Positions 35,090 through 46,585 of a DNA stretch of 64,000 bases are shown here, one piece after another. The stretch spans positions 20,991-84,990 of the forward strand of contig JAURVB010006637.1 in the NCBI GenBank assembly GCA_033002965.1. The letters run 5' to 3'. Numbering within the stretch: the stretch's first letter is position 1; every line of letters starts with the position of its first letter. The position numbers were made by a program, and so were the translations under genes. The notes below the pieces were generated by a model, which searched no databases, was not told where the DNA came from, and saw nothing but the letters and a program-made list of their open reading frames with translations. The DNA comes from Piper betle (Eukaryota > Streptophyta > Magnoliopsida > Piperales > Piperaceae).

Positions 35090-38000
35090 GGGTATTTCCT
35101 TGTTATTTCTTGTTCAATCTCCCATGTAGTTTCCTCTAACCCTAATTTTTCCAAAATACTTTTACCAAAGAAATTTCTTTTATTCCTGAGTGTCTTTATT
35201 TCTCTTGCCAGGATGCGGATCGGCTTTTCCTCGTAGGTTAAATTTCATTGTAGCTCTAAGTCTTCAAAATTTGTGATGATATGATCCTCATCCCGTACAT
35301 ATTTATTTAGCAATGACACATGGAAAACATTGTGTACTCCAACTAGGCTTGGTGACAATGCTAATCTATATGCACAAGTCCCAACTCGATCCAGGATTGG
35401 AAACGGTCCTATGAATCTTGGCTTCAACTTCCCTAATATTTTAAATCTGATCACCCCCTTTGTAGGAGATTTCTTTAAGTACACAAACTCCCCCAACTTG
35501 GAACTCTAGGTCCTTCCTCGATTATCAGCATAACTCTTTTATCGATCGTGAGCTGCCTTAAGTCGTTGCTCAATGAGTTTCACCTTTTCATTTGCTTCCC
35601 TCACCATCTCTGGCCCGACTATAACTGCTTCGGTAGACTCCAGCCAGCACAATGGAGATCTACAGGGCCTACCATATAAGGCTTCAAATGGTGTAGGTGA
35701 ATTCAGCCAAGGCTAAGTGTTTCTCCCAGTCACTTCCCCAGTCAAGAATACATGCTCTTAACAAATCTTCCAAAGTTTCAATAGTCCTCTCACTTTGACC
35801 ATCAGTTTGGGGATGATATGTTATACTCAACTTAATTTGACTTCCAATGGCTTTTTGAAAGCTTCCCAAAAATGTGAGGTGAATAGGGGATCGCGGTCAG
35901 AGACTATCTCCTTTGGAATCCCATTCAATTTGACAATATTGTCAACATATAATCCTGCCAGGTATTCCGCCGTTCTCATTGATTTCGTGGGGATGAAGTG
36001 AGCTACCTTAGTTAGTCGGTCCACAACTACCCATATAGAGTCATGCTTCTTTTGAGTTCTGGGGAGCTTTCAAATAAAATCACATATGATGCACTCCCAT
36101 TTCTACGTTGGTATTGTTAAAGGTTGCAGTAGTCCACCAGGTAGTTGATGTTGGGCCTTGATCTGTTGGCAAGTCTGATACTTGGAGACAAAATCCACCA
36201 CATCCCTCTTCATCCCAATCCACCAGTAGGTTCACTTTAAACTCTGATCCATTTTAGTAACTCTAGGGTGTATCGAGAACTTTGAGCAATGAGCCTCCTC
36301 CAAGATATTCAGCCCTAATGCATCATCCTAGGGTACACAAAACCTTCCTCTAAATCTGATCACACTATTGGAATCAGCTACAATGTCAGGAATCTTGTCC
36401 AACATTTCATTCAGCTCCTTATCACCCATTTGTGCTAGCTTAACATGATCAACCAAATCATTGGAAACAACCAAATTTGCTAGTAAGCCTGCTAGTTGCT
36501 CCACCAGGATGATAGCTACCACTTCTGCTGAAATGGCCCAAAGTCTAGCTAGCTGCTGACTTTTGTCCACTTTGTCTATCCGACTCAACGCGTCGGCTAC
36601 CACATTCGCTTTCCCTAGATGGTATAAGATTTAGAAGTTGTAGTCCTTCAAATATTCTATCCACCGCCTCTGTCAAAGGTGGTCAGTGAAGACTTTGGTG
36701 GTCAGTGAAGACTTCAAACTGGGCTCCATACAAGTAGTGTCTCCAAATCTTCAGGGCAAAAACCACTTCTACCAGTTCCAAGCCATGAGTTGCATAATGT
36801 TGCTCATGAATCTTCAATTGACAAGAGGCATAGGCCACCACCTTACTTTCTTGCATAAGGACGCATCCTAAACCCAACCGAGATGCATCACTGAAGACTA
36901 CGAATCCTTCATTACCATTTGGCAGGGTCAAGATTGGTGCACTTGTTAGACTCTTCTTTATAGACTGGAAACTCTCCTCACACTTACTACTCTATTTGAA
37001 CTTGACTCCCTTCCTTGTGAGTTTGGTCATCGGCGAGGCTACTAAGGAGAAGTCTTTAATGAATTTCCTATACTAACCCACTAAACCAAGGAAGCTTCTG
37101 ATATTAGTGACTGACTTAGGCTGTGGCCAATCAGTGACTGCTTTTACTTTTGATGGATCTACTACAATTCCGGCCTTTGAGACAATATGACCAAGGAAAT
37201 TTACCTCCCTCATCTAGAAGTCACACTTTGAGAGCTTGGCGAACAGTTAATGTCCTCTCAGAACTTGAAGAGTAACAGATAGGTGCTTCTTCATTATTTG
37301 AATAGACTAGAATGTCATCCACAAATACAATATTAAACTTGTCCAGGTATGCTTGGAATACTGTGTTCATAGTGACATAAAAGCCGCTAGTGCATTTGTT
37401 AGACCAAAAGGCATTACCAGAAACTCATAATGTCCATACCGAGTTCGAAAAACCATTTTATGTATATCTGACTCCTTTACTCGCAACTGGTGATAACCAG
37501 ACCACAAGTCTATCTTAGAAAATATTCCGGCTATTTTTAGCTGATCAAACAAGTCATCATTCCTTAGTAAGGGGTAATGATTCTTGACTAACACTTGATT
37601 GATTTTTCGATAGTCAATGCACAGCCAAAGTGATCCATTTTTCTTCTTCACATAAAGAACCGGGGCTCCCCAAGGTGAAGTACTTGGTCTAATGAAGTCT
37701 ACCTGCAACAACTCTTCTAGTTGACTCTTTAACTCTGAAGCCATGCAGTACGGTGCTTTAGAAATTGGTGTTGTTCCAAGTGCTAGGTCAATGGCAAACT
37801 CCACTGCAGCTTAGGAGGTAAACCTAGAGTACTTCTGGGAATACATCGGGAAACTTTGGTACCACAGGAATCATGGACAATTTTTTAGGTTTTGACTTCG
37901 ACTCAACTAAGTTAGCCAAAAAGGCTTTACAACCCTCACCAAATAATGGGCAGTCGAGTTGTTTGGTTAGGATAGTTGCCATAAATTCCACCCATGTAAT

Positions 38001-38379
38001 GGAAGAAATCTCACGTCGATGGAAGGTGGTTTTTTCCTTGGATTTCCACAAGTAAGATGCCTCCTCCTGAAGCATGCATGTTTTCAACCTCACTAGATGG
38101 TGGTGGGCATAGACAGAACCCTAAACGCTTTTTCGGTAATGTCAACCCAGCTCTCCGCCTTCACTGGATTGATCCCTCCAATAAATAACTCAGCTCCATT
38201 CTTTCCACTGTGTAGTGGTCACTATCATCATCCGCTGGTGGCACCACTTGTCGGACTACCAGTGGCATTGGGTTTGGATGCTCCCCTTACTCGCCCGGGT
38301 CTGCTAACCCTGCCCACCCTTAGGCACTCCCTTGACCACCATCTGGGGTGAGTCTGGGACCTGCTGTCTGTTCGAATAA
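35090..38379 (-). pseudogene. TEK-B gag-pol pseudogene (Tekay/Del chromovirus)
   Basis: Polyprotein for reverse transcription and integration, broken by stops and frame changes. In its direction: gag middle (about 38350-37985: NPVKAESWVDI, EEASYLW, ITWVEF); pre-RT linker (FPDVFPE, about 37835); reverse transcriptase (37804-37200: [47 protein letters not shown], catalytic FVDD at 37325-37314); RNase H (36931-36683: [21 protein letters not shown]); the YHLGKANVVADALSR linker (about 36630-36585); integrase with a damaged HHCC finger (36250-36150, first Cys of CX2C replaced by Tyr) and D,D-35-E residues in VVDRLT, VSDRDPLF and TDGQSERT (36030-35780); C-terminal domain (35496-35245) and chromodomain (about 35240-35100, EETTWE). 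Gag jumps from ITWVEF to the pre-RT linker: the zinc knuckle and protease are deleted near 37985. Confidence 0.92.
37314..37325 (-). other. Reverse transcriptase catalytic box
   Basis: The complement encodes FVDD, the YxDD-type metal-binding motif, followed by ILVYS. It lies in a different frame from the main RT block (37367-37804). Confidence 0.85.
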
Positions 38380-40370
38380 TTTTAGTGACATGCAAGTATA
38401 CACGGTCGAAACAGGGAGTATAATGATAAATTAGAGTATCGGTCCCACAGAGAGATGAATTTTCTTAAATTAATTAAAGAAAATAAATTTAAGAACAAAA
38501 CAGAAATAATTGACTTAACGGAATCTAAATAATAACTTAAATAAAAAGCGGAGTTAAATTTATAAAACTCGTTCTAGAGTCGAATTTCCCTTAACATTAA
38601 TTTAATCTTCATCAAATCTTACTCTTATCTTTTATTCCCTCGGATTGTCGATCTAGGATAATTATATGACATGGTGGCTCCCGCTCCTTCATGCTTCTAT
38701 TATTTTGCCTCAATTTCTACCTCCCAGTGATAATTGATTAATCAACAAAATAATGCATTAAGAATTGCCTTACAACCGCATACGGTGCTGTGTATCGTCC
38801 GACCACAACGACAAACAAGTCAGAAGACTCGTCGTATGATGAACTACCAATGACTAATCTAATTAATTTCTCCCAAAATCTAATTAAACCTCATGATCTA
38901 AGAAATAGGTGATCAATCTATTCTTAGCATTAAGAATATGATAATTCAAACAATACGATTGAATAAAAAAAATAAATTCAATTAAATCATGTTAAGTTCC
39001 ATTCTTCTCTAGAACGAAAATTAGAGACTACTCCATAATAAAAATAGAATACATTATAAAGAAGAAACTAATTTTTATTATGAAAGAAAAATAAATTACA
39101 AAAACTAAAACTACTACTTTCACTACACTCCGAAGCCAAGAGATGAGATATGATCAACAACAAATGACCACCCCATTATATAAAAGTGGAGATACAAGAA
39201 TTCGAAGAGGGTGTTCACAAATCGACGTAATCTAATTAATTATAATGTCCCTTTAAGTTTCCAACTGTTCGACTCCATTGTGAGATCCCTCAACTTAGTC
39301 CCACATCTAATACCTACCGGGAGAAGATCCTGTTTATAAGTGGGAATGGACTAGAGATCTTTAACTTCCGGGGTACCCATTTTAAATAAATGACTTCGCC
39401 CATTACGTTGCACTTTGGGCTGGGTCGTTATGAATGGTATTAGAGCGGACCTGGTTTCGTGTTAAATGGTGGGCTGGATTAGAAACATTGGTTAAGCTAC
39501 CGGTCACGGGCCAGAAAGGTCATGGGCTGGGGCTAGCAACGGGCCAAGAATCGGCATTTCGGGGACGAAATTTCCTAGGGTGGGTGGATTGTGAGATCCC
39601 TCAACTTAGTCCCACATCTAATACCTACCGGGAGAAGATCCTGTTTATAAGTGGGAATGGACTATAGATCTTTAACTTTCGGGGTACCCATTTTAAAGAA
39701 ATGACTTGGCCCATTACGTTGCACTTTGGGCTGGGTCGTTACAAATACTATCAGAGCCGACCCGGTTCCGTGTTAGATGGTGGGATGGACTAGGGACGTT
39801 GGCTAGGCTGCCGGTCACGTGCCAAAAAAGGTCATGGGCTGGGGTTAGCAACGGGCCAAGACTAGAAACGTTGGCTAGGCTGCTAGTCACGGGCCAGAAA
39901 GGACGTGGGTTGGGGCTAGCAATGGGCCAAGAATAGGCATTTCGCAGACGAAATTTCCTAAGGTGGGTGGATTGTGAGATCCCTCAACTTAGTCCCACAT
40001 CTAATACCTACTGGGAGAAGATCCTGTTTATAAGTGGGAATGGACTAGAGATCTTTAACTTTCGGGGTACCCATTTTAAAGAAATGACTTAGCCCATTAC
40101 GTTGCACTTTGGACCGGGTTGTTACATCCACTGAACACCATACATTATAGCCATTGGGTGGCGCTAAGTGTCATGACCAATCAATTCCAAAGCTTAATTT
40201 ATTCATCTTTTTCTGCATTGAAATACCATAATTAAACATATTTAAAAAAATATTAGTTAACTAAAAAAATAAAGTAAAATATTACTTAATTAATAATGTT
40301 TATACTCGAGAAGTACAAAATCATATTAAAAACATGGGTAAATATTATATATTTTAAACACTTAACACTG
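38380..40370. mobile_element. Unassigned solo LTR-like insertion in TEK-B gag
   Basis: Interrupts gag between its start (40388-40729) and middle (38150-38379). The left end TGACATGCAAGTATACACGG...GTATCGGTCCCACAGAGAG resembles the LTR end of plant Tat/Ogre-type gypsy elements; the right end is near ...AAACACTTAACA. Net length is about 1.1 kb after removing the TRM array. No clear TSD. No coding sequence. Confidence 0.5.
39279..40126 (+). mobile_element. TRM tandem array: three LTRs, two interiors
   Basis: LTRs at 39279-39432, 39590-39743 and 39973-40126, each 154 bp. Interior 1 (39433-39589, 157 bp) begins with a primer site, TGGTATTAGAGC; interior 2 (39744-39972, 229 bp) begins with a more mutated one. 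Interior 2 is longer by a ~71-bp tandem duplication of the ACGTTGGCTAGGCTGC...GGGCCAAGA segment. Both interiors end with GGACGAAATTTCCTA.GGTGGGTGGAT before the LTR. Flanks TCCAT (39274-39278) and TCCAC (40127-40131) are a one-mismatch TSD. Frames inside are not genes. Confidence 0.9.
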
Positions 40371-40387
40371 TCAAGTTTGAGGCTCCA

Positions 40388-40729
40388 TGCCCTACTACCA
40401 CTCCCAGATAACTGCTGAACAACATTTTCAGCTACAGAATTTGTATTTTCTGAAGCCTACACCAGTCCCTGTATGGCCGTCAGGATCTGAGCCTATATAT
40501 TCTCGGTGTTCACTTGGTCGGAGTAGCTCGGTTTGACTGTCTATGAATCCCTGCCATCTAAAACGTCAAACCATCATGGTTCATTAGTATTTTTTTTTGT
40601 TTTAGTTATGACTTAGGCTTATTAGCAACTGAATTTGTCAAGTAATAAGACAACACAATGGGAAAAGATAATTATTGGAATTTTCAACAAGGTACTTGAG
40701 TCATAAAATATAAGCTAGTGGGAAACGTG
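40388..40729 (-). pseudogene. TEK-B gag 5' end and leader
   Basis: From the primer site leftward: untranslated leader, then a stretch whose complement reads as a gag N-terminus (Gln/Val/Ser-rich, with ILTAIQGLV and AENVVQQL-like text). It continues at 38379 after the inserted LTR. No convincing start codon remains. Confidence 0.5.
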
Positions 40730-40741
40730 GCTCTCATACCA
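40730..40741 (-). other. Primer-binding site of TEK-B
   Basis: The complement reads TGGTATGAGAGC, one change from the tRNA-iMet complement, 2 bp from the 5' LTR end. This marks the LTR at 40744 as the 5' LTR. Confidence 0.85.
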
Positions 40742-40743
40742 CC

Positions 40744-41759
40744 TATACCGGCCCGCCCGAACTGGACCAGGTGTTACTTAAAAATATAGTTAATGTAAAT
40801 GTAAGATTCCAGAACATGAATTTAAATATAGCAATTAAGTCTCGCAACATATAATATAAATTATAACAATAAATCATGTTCTCTAAAATATAAAATAACT
40901 GTCCCACAATCTCGGACCGTTTCCCATATGCACATTTATAACACAAGAGAATAATAAGGAAGTCTAATTTTTCTTATCGATTCACCTTTGGACGTTGCAT
41001 GGAGTATGGTCATTCTCCCCACTTTTGCACTTCGCCACCATGAATTCCGGCGAGAAGGTCATCCATTGTGGACTGTTCCGGCGGCCTAAACTACTGTGAA
41101 GGAACCTATGATGTTGTCGACAAAGCACAACCAGTTTCTACCCCTCTACACGTCCATTACAACACCTATTGCAGCTGAACATTGCCACTTCCATCACCCT
41201 TGCAACTCCATCCCTTCACCGCTGCAATTCCACCACCTACCAGAAACCAGGGACATGGCGAGCCCTCCCTTCGACCCAACAGCAAGAGAGGTCGTTGGGG
41301 TGTGAGGGACTGCCTTGCAATTGTTCTTACGGTCGCCCATCTTGCCAATGTTTTAGGCCACTCGGCCATTGATGGGTTACCAATTTCAGTTTAGTTTAGT
41401 TCTTTTCTTGTTGATTTACACTTTAATTCCCATGATTAACAAGCTTACTATCAATTAAAAATATGCATGCAAGGAAGAAACACCGGCAAAAAAAGGAGAA
41501 CTAGGCAGCTAAGGTGAGGAAGATGCCCTTACACCCGTATGTAGAAAATGACGTCCCCTTTCCAAATTTATAAAAATGCAAATGATGGCTAGGGTATGTG
41601 AAAACACCCCTACACCCGTATTTCATTTAACTGGGTAAATAATTAAAAGGGTAAATAATTAACCGGGTAAAGAATATAACATGTTCGGTCCTTCCCAGAC
41701 CGTGTTAGGTCCTCCCCGGACAGCGTCTGTGCCCAATTTTTTTTTTCATGGTATTTAAG
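40744..41759 (-). mobile_element. TEK-B 5' LTR with 1.45-kb deletion
   Basis: 1016 bp versus 2530 bp for its partner. It matches the 3' LTR on both sides of a deletion: ...CGATTCACC joins directly to TTTGGACGTTGC. In the 3' LTR these lie at 32662-32665 and 34114-34117, 1452 bp apart, each in a CACC tetranucleotide. The deletion removes the minisatellite and AT-rich core. Module v1 (41000-41400) is kept. Confidence 0.9.
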
Positions 41760-41764
41760 TAACT

Positions 41765-42497
41765 GCTTCTGTAGACTCCACCCAATACGATGGAGACCTA
41801 CAGGGCCTACCATATAAGACTTAAAATGGTGCCATCCCTATACTGGCTTGATAAGAGTTATTGTAGGTAAATTTAGCCAAGGTTAAGTGTTTCTCCCAGT
41901 CACCTCCCTAGTAGAGAATGCAAGCTCTCAACAAATCTTGCAAAGTTTGAATAGTCCTCTCACTCTAACCATTAGTTTGGGGATGATATGCTGTACTCAG
42001 CTTGATTTGGGTCCCCATGGCTTTTTGGAAAGCTTCCCAAAAATGTGAGGTGAATAAAGGATCTTGGTCGGAGACTATCTCCTTTGGAATATCATGCAAC
42101 TTGACAATATTGTCAACATACAATCCTGCCAGGTATTCCATAGTTCACATTGATTTCATGTGGATGAAGTGAGCTACCTTAGTTAGTCGGTCCACAACCA
42201 CCTATATAGAGTCACGCTTCTTCTGGGTGCTTGGGAGCTTTGCAATAAAATCGTATGAGACACACTCCCATTTCCATGTAAATATTTCTAATGGTTGCAA
42301 TAGTCCTTTAGGTAGTTGTTGTTGGGCTTGGATCAACTTGGACACAAAATCCACAACATCCCTCTTCATCCCAATCCACTAGTAGGTTCACTTTAAATCC
42401 TGATACATTTTAGTAACTCCAGGGTGTATCAACAACTTTGAGCGATGAGCCTCCTCCAAGGTATATTCTGTCTCAGTGCATCATCCTTGGGTACACA
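41765..42497 (-). pseudogene. TEK-A pol, integrase core fragment
   Basis: Collinear with 35625-36330 of TEK-B. The complement encodes the integrase core (VVVDRLTKVAHF, VSDQDPLFTSHFW, AYHPQTNG.SERT), and leads into the C-terminal piece at 31789-32423 once TEK-B is removed. At about 42497 it breaks off after a CATCCTTGGGTACAC segment and abuts GAGO-D LTR sequence. RT, gag and 5' LTR of TEK-A are missing. Confidence 0.88.
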
Positions 42498-42508
42498 CCA
42501 TGTCAAAT

Positions 42509-42509
<1 letters not shown>

Positions 42510-42544
<35 letters not shown>
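42510..42544. repeat. (AT)n microsatellite
   Basis: Near-pure AT run bordering the foldback MITE; the other GAGO-D LTR has a (GT)n(AT)n run at the same place (47042-47074). Confidence 0.9.
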
Positions 42545-42546
<2 letters not shown>

Positions 42547-42949
42547 GTAAAGATTCTCTCAGCAGGGGCAGGAAAATTTTCCTACCCCAACTCCCAAACT
42601 CAAATGTTGGTCATCCTTATGATCGGACGGGCCAAATTTGATGAAAAAAAAACCCTCCTCCCCCTCTTATGCTGGCACCGGGTTCCAGCCACATCCAGCC
42701 GGGGGAGATGACAACGTTGAGAGGACAGGGGAGTGGGCAGACATGAGGGAGGTGCACTAGGAGGCAGGGACCGGCATGGCGACCGCGATGGGCTAAGGCG
42801 ATGGGTGGAGGGTGCGACCGTAGCAGATTTGGGGGGGGGGGAGAAATTTTTGTTTTCCTTGAATCTGGGCCTTCCGTTCATAGGGATGGCTTAGATGAAA
42901 GTTTGGGGTAGGAAACTTTTCCTGGCCCTGGTGCAGGAAAATGCATCTC
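42545..42949. mobile_element. Foldback/long-TIR MITE
   Basis: The ends are inverted repeats of roughly 90 bp. The left (AGGAAAATTTTCCTACCCCA ... GGTCATCCTTATGATCGGACGGGCC) pairs with the complement of the right (AGGAAAAGTTTCCTACCCCA ... CCATCCCTATGAACGGAAGGCCC). The ~200-bp centre is GC-richer and includes a run of nine or more G (42832-42840). No coding domain; long TIRs suggest a Mutator-type or foldback non-autonomous DNA element. The TSD is hidden by the AT run. Confidence 0.7.
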
Positions 42950-43427
42950 ATTTTTTCATTCACATAGCTTTCTAATCAGTTGTATAATCATTACAAATCT
43001 TAGGTCTCGACCTACCTGTGCATTTTATTCACATTTCTCATCAATTCTAGAACTTGACTTACTTATTCATCTTATTCAATGTATAAACATATTTATTAAT
43101 ATGTTATCGTTAGCAATCTTTCTATTGCACCATACATCATATCAAACCATATCATCTTGTATTGTGTTTCAACACATAGACTTCAAAATATTAAACATAT
43201 TATCATATAACATATGTATATACAAGAGAATACACTGCTCCTCTGTTCAGGCTGGCTCATCGTACTCATGATCATTGCCCACATATATTATAAAAATACA
43301 TCAGTAACGAGTGTTAGTGGTCTAAAAATAAAACTAATATCAAACTGGCTATTCCAGCAAATTCTCATATGAAGAAAAACATTCATATACTTCTCGTTAA
43401 CTCTCTGAAGGGGACCTACTAAAGAGC

Positions 43428-43892
43428 TATAAGATCCCTCAACTTAGTCTCACATAAAATACCTACTTGGATAAGATCATATTTATAAGTAGGAAATAAG
43501 CTATAGATCTTTAACTTGGATCACCACTTTTGAAGAAATGACTTAGGCCCAATATGTTGCACTTTGAGTCAGGTCGTTACAAATGGTATCAGAGCAACCT
43601 TGCTCCGTGTCAGATGGTGGGGTAGACTGGGGAAATTAGCTAAGGTTGCCAGTCACAGGCTAGAGAAGGACATGTGCTAAGGCTAGCAATAGGGCTAGTG
43701 TAGGAATTTCGGGGACAAAATTTCATAAGGTGGGTGGATTGTAAGATCCCTAAACTTAGTTCCACATCTAATATCTATTGGGATAAGATCTTGTTTATAA
43801 GTGGGACTGGACTATAGATCTTTAACTTGGTGAACCACTTTTAAAGAAATAACTTAGACCTATTATGTTGCACTTTGGATTGGTTCGTTACA
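43428..43892 (+). mobile_element. TRM element, old single copy
   Basis: 465 bp: LTR 43428-43581, interior 43582-43739 (158 bp, short form) with a perfect primer site TGGTATCAGAGC (43584-43595), LTR 43740-43892. AGAGC (43423-43427) and GGAGC (43893-43897) are a one-mismatch TSD. More mutated than the other copies (start TATAAGATCC). Confidence 0.88.
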
Positions 43893-44769
43893 GGAGCCAC
43901 TAAGCTACATACTCGCTAGCATCCTGAACTGATTGCTCTACTCTTGCTGATGCCTCTCTAGGCATTTTCTCATTTCATTTTCTGGTTGCTCAGGACTACT
44001 AGTATATCCTAAGCCCTCTCCTTACCTCTATAATTCTCTTGGCCTTGAGCACAAAAGCTAAGTACTTTCACGCAGTCGCCTTTAGTGCCCTTTGAACCAC
44101 AAATCTGGACATGCACTATACTAAACAATACCCATAAATATTGACGCTTCTTCCGGTGAGGAACTCAAAATAGGAGTTGTCATGATTCCTCTAGATTGGA
44201 ATAGCCTACTCACTAATCTAGAGCTAGCATTGATTGGTATGTGCACCCACTCATGGTACATACGAGTCGGTTTTCCCATCTCTCATGTCACTGAAAACTC
44301 AATAAAACTATATATAGGTCTACGAAGGGATTTTTATAATAGGCCTGAAGGCAACTTGTAGTGAAGTATATTTTCAAAAACATACTTAAGGGATCTCATC
44401 CTTGAGGATTATTAATCCAAAAACTAGTTGATTAAAAGGCCCGGGTTAAGTGGGATCCGATAAAACGTCACTTAACTCGTCTTGAAAGTAATAAATAATA
44501 CACAATAGAATAGAGCGTAAAACATGAAACGAGTCTTAAAAGGACCTGGTAGAAGCTCCAATCGTGTCCATGCACTTAGGTGTACTTATTTTCTGCAATT
44601 GCCTTGCTGACGTTATCATCATATACTTGAGTATGCGTGACTCTCATGGTTCATAACACAAAACCAACCTCGGCTCGGCACTTGTGTTCTGAAATTGACC
44701 CAACTAAAAATAATGGCCGAACCGACTAGTTCAAACTATAAAACCCTGATTTGAGTTACTAGTTTTACA

Positions 44770-44784
44770 ACCTTCCCTCCTTAT
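44770..44784 (-). other. Polypurine tract of GAGO-D
   Basis: The complement reads ATAAGGAGGGAAGGT, next to the LTR start TGTAAAAC. The gag stop lies only about 21 bp upstream. Confidence 0.85.
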
Positions 44785-44805
44785 AAAAATTATGTCCTGG
44801 ATATT

Positions 44806-46585
44806 TTAAATCAAGGAGGCTTTGCTCTCATAGCTATCTACTAAATCTGAAAGTCTGAAGCGGAGTGCGTGTATACCTATCACGTCTACTGTATGCTCTA
44901 GTGTTTCATCAATTGTGGCTATGTCCATCCTCACTACCCCTGGTGGTGCTGAAGTGGATGGGTCTACTAGTGGTGTCATCTGCATTTCTCTCTGATCCAA
45001 GGCCATTTGTTCTTGTCCTATCGTGATAGCTATCATTCCTCTCTTATTTAGACCCCTTTTATTGTGGTCTTGGTGACTGCTAACCATTGTTTCTCTGTTG
45101 CTGCCCTTGGTTCTGTTGGCCTCTTCATTATTGCAATGGGATAGCTAGAAGCATTAGTAACTGTGGTGGTGCCGGAAGGGTTGGCTATTGTCGTTGACTA
45201 GTCAAACATTTTACTACCTGATGTCCTGGTTGACCATATCTAAAACATGCATCTGTACCAACTCTGCATATTCCTCCGTGACAGTGTCCACAGTTCTAAC
45301 ATGTTGGGTGTCTGTTCTCCTGAACTTGTTCAGCCATGGCTCTCATTGCAGCTGGAGCATTTGTCTCATGCCTCTGTTGTGTCCCCTGATTTGATTGATA
45401 TTATTGAGGGCATTGTTGTCTCTGATCATAGTATCGGCAAGGTTGAGTAGCCAAGATTTGCTCAACTTCTCTTGTGGCTTCATAGCACATCCCCAAAAGT
45501 GTCAAATCTCCTATCAATCAGTACTAGATGAATCTCATAGTGTAGACCTTCATAAAAGTGCTTAACTCTTCATTGTTTCATCGCCACTAAATCAGGTGCA
45601 AATCTTTCCAATGTTTTGAATTAGGCCTCATAATGTGCCACAGTCATGGGTCCCTGTCTAAGTGTCTGAAAGTAACTTTCCTTCCTCTTCCTTACATTAG
45701 GAGGAAAATATTTTCCATCAAACTCAGCTTTCAATTCATCCCATCTCACATCTTGAGGTTGCTTGCCTGTAAATGTGGAGGCTATAAATGAATCACACCA
45801 TATTCTAGCCACTTCCTATAAAGCTCCCAAATAATTTGTATGCGGTGCTCCATCGGACATGTCATACTTCCTAATACGCCAACGGTTGAAGAAATCCACA
45901 AGAAAGCTTCTTTGCATATAGTTTTCCCGTGAATGGGCATCCTCCATTCTTTATCCTCATATTTCCACAATCCGAGATTTCTAAAACCTGCTGATTTGTT
46001 TGATCCTTCTCCAATCTTGAATTGAGGAAATTGTGATACTACCCGTACTGGAGTATTGCCAAACCCAGGGGTACCTATCTGTCCATTGTCATTTCCTCTA
46101 GGTCCACTACCCTCTGTAAACCTTCCTGCTTGAAGTGGGATAACTGGTGGAATTTGTGTATGAGTGGTCCCCTGATGTAGCAATGGATGAGGAGGTGATG
46201 GAGGGCCTATGGGAACTACAAGCTTCCCTGGTGCCTCATCATCCACAACTAATTTCTTCAATATTCATTCTACTCGAAAAGGCTATTTTTGTAGTTCTCT
46301 TCAAAATTCTTCCTGACTCTATTGCATCTACATTTGTACCTCTGTCAACCGTGCAATGATAGCCTCCATTTCTGTCTGATGGCTTTTAATGCTATGGCAG
46401 CTTCCACCATGATGGCTCCCGCTACGACGGCTTATTGAGCCTTGTTCATTGGGATTTTCTAGCTGCGGTGTAGCTCTAGATCGGCTAGACACTATCTTGC
46501 TGTGAACATCAATTAGGGCTAACTTGCCTGGGAAAGGGAGGAGATGGAGTTCTGTTCCGAGTACTTCGAATTCTTATCGTGATTG
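44806..46585 (-). pseudogene. GAGO-D gag pseudogene
   Basis: Homologous along its length to GAGO-E gag. Pieces: N-terminal Ser/Arg-rich region (about 46585-46270, ATG replaced), linker and first half of the capsid-like domain (46261-45782, with CKEAFLWISSTVGV and CPMEHR), second half (45812-45621, with WDELKAEFDGKYFPPNVRKRK and QGPMTVAHYEA), a zinc knuckle near 45265-45225 in which the second Cys is Tyr (CFRYGQPGHQVVKC), and a C-terminus ending LVDSYESKASLI (45087-44806). Several frame shifts and stops. No pol follows, as in GAGO-E. Confidence 0.85.

Larger units (their letters stand above)
32424..41759 (-). mobile_element. TEK-B, near-complete chromovirus nested in TEK-A
   Basis: A 9.3-kb element flanked by a perfect TSD, TAACT (32419-32423 and 41760-41764). 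The host text (ACTATAACT | AACTGCTTC) is restored when it is removed, matching the uninterrupted pol at 35617-35630. Order in its own direction: 5' LTR 41759-40744, primer site 40741-40730, gag start, an inserted solo LTR, gag middle, pol, polypurine tract 34964-34954, 3' LTR 34953-32424. Both LTR ends are slightly mutated (TATAACG, TTTAAG). Confidence 0.9.
42498..44769 (-). mobile_element. GAGO-D 3' LTR, proximal segment
   Basis: Continues the LTR begun at 29394, from GTCAAATCAACATATAT (matching 47034-47060 of the other LTR) to TAGTTTTACA at 44769. It holds an AT run, a foldback MITE (42545-42949) and a TRM (43428-43892). The blocks ATCGTACTCATGATCAT, AACGAGTGTTA, CGGATCC.CTTAACTCG and TTGGAGCTTCTACC-type text (complement) are shared with GAGO-E. 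Confidence 0.8.

Noticed and set aside
39434..39936. Two frames of 76-77 codons in the TRM array
   Set aside because: They cover primer site, interior and LTR text; the same text in other TRM copies is not kept open.
42438..42881. Short frames over the AT run and foldback MITE
   Set aside because: Translate microsatellite and inverted-repeat DNA.
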